Below are positions 63,819 to 64,000 of a stretch of 64,000 bases of DNA, one piece after another; the stretch's first letter is position 1; each line of letters opens with the position of its first letter. The stretch lies in the NCBI GenBank assembly GCA_041855445.1, contig JBHAEG010000039.1, forward strand, positions 1 through 64,000, given 5' to 3'. A program made the position numbers and the translations under genes. The stretch comes from Faucicola sp041855445. Lineage in GTDB: Bacteria > Pseudomonadota > Gammaproteobacteria > Pseudomonadales > Moraxellaceae. Under the pieces are notes generated by a model. That model was not told the origin of the DNA, did no database searches, and saw only the letters and a program-made list of their open reading frames with translations.

Positions 63819-64000
63819 TTATTCGTCCATTTGTAATGAAAAACGATGCTCATTTTCATCAACTTTATCAGCATGACGACTTTCTAATTTGATTTGTAAA
63901 CGTAAATCGTTTGGTGAATCAGCATGTTTTAACGCATCTTGATAAGTAATTTCACCTTCTTCATATAAATCAAACAATGCTTGGTCAAAAGTTTGCATAC
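63819..64000 (-). CDS. pilU: Type IV pilus retraction ATPase PilU/PilT, C-terminal end
   Basis: 60 codons visible, running off the right edge. MQTFDQALFDLYEEGEITYQDALKHADSPNDLRLQIKLES is the C-terminal end of PilT/PilU ATPases. The SPNDLRLQIKL ending with an extra 16-residue acidic tail (ADKVDENEHRFSLQMDE) favours PilU over PilT. Powers pilus retraction, in the same apparatus as the minor pilins at 43.7-51.1 kb. Confidence 0.85.
   Translation of the reverse strand, partial: MQTFDQALFDLYEEGEITYQDALKHADSPNDLRLQIKLESRHADKVDENEHRFSLQMDE

Noticed and set aside
1..64000. Defence island, CRISPR, prophage or tRNA genes
   Set aside because: Read through all gaps over 150 bases on both strands; no repeat-spacer pattern, integrase, toxin-antitoxin pair or cloverleaf-like sequence was seen.

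Overview
The window reads as one contiguous stretch of an AT-rich gammaproteobacterial chromosome, most likely from Moraxellaceae (Moraxella or a close relative). This is inferred from the fused RlmKL methyltransferase, the minor-pilin cluster ending in two PilE-like pilins, the CmoM, CcoS and WaaA proteins, the strong A+T bias, and an adhesin-complex/lysozyme-inhibitor protein of the Neisseria/Moraxella type. Nearly everything is housekeeping DNA. I see no rRNA, tRNA, CRISPR array, prophage or complete insertion sequence.

Layout. 1-600: the tail of an IS200/IS605-type TnpB with its right end, next to a secreted MliC/ACP-like protein. 900-8900: rlmKL, a 204-bp MITE-like element, a Zur-box-controlled AztD-like zinc lipoprotein, serS, a YcxB-like membrane protein, dps, a 55-residue membrane ORF and rsmD. 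8900-22800: mrdA, scoAB, a tail-anchored Sel1-repeat protein, waaA-rsmE, an iron-type binding lipoprotein, cmoM, fba, ruvA, accBC and aroQ. 22800-30000: a cold-shock gene with a structured leader, rhlB, and a peroxide-defence group (ahpF, ahpC, oxyR) with ydcH and a LysE-type exporter among them. 30000-42000: a DUF294/exonuclease pair, aldehyde dehydrogenase, ruvC, fxsA, a SafE-like protein with ccoS, a rhodanese, ydcF-murB, hslR, ilvA and rpiA. 42000-51100: two tandem Bor-type lipoproteins behind a second perfect Zur box, fkpB, and a sigma-54-type promoter feeding fimT/U-pilV-pilW-pilX-pilY1-pilE-pilE. 51100-64000: adk, ccmFGHI, a DUF445 protein, ribF-ileS-lspA, an acetyltransferase, a BPSS1780-like membrane protein and the end of pilU/pilT.

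How the genes connect. Peroxide stress is served by ahpC, ahpF, oxyR and dps. Type IV pilus priming is served by the minor pilins and PilY1, with a retraction ATPase at the right edge. Respiratory maturation is represented by ccmFGHI and ccoS with a SafE-like partner. The main non-routine signal is a pair of identical-pattern Zur operators (TGTTATAWTATAACA) 39 kb apart. One controls an AztD-like beta-propeller lipoprotein and the other controls tandem Bor/Iss-family lipoproteins, which suggests that Bor-type lipoproteins belong to the zinc-starvation response here. Other points of interest are the sigma-54 promoter of the minor-pilin operon, the rearranged fkpB/lspA/pil synteny, the MITE and the cold-shock leader.
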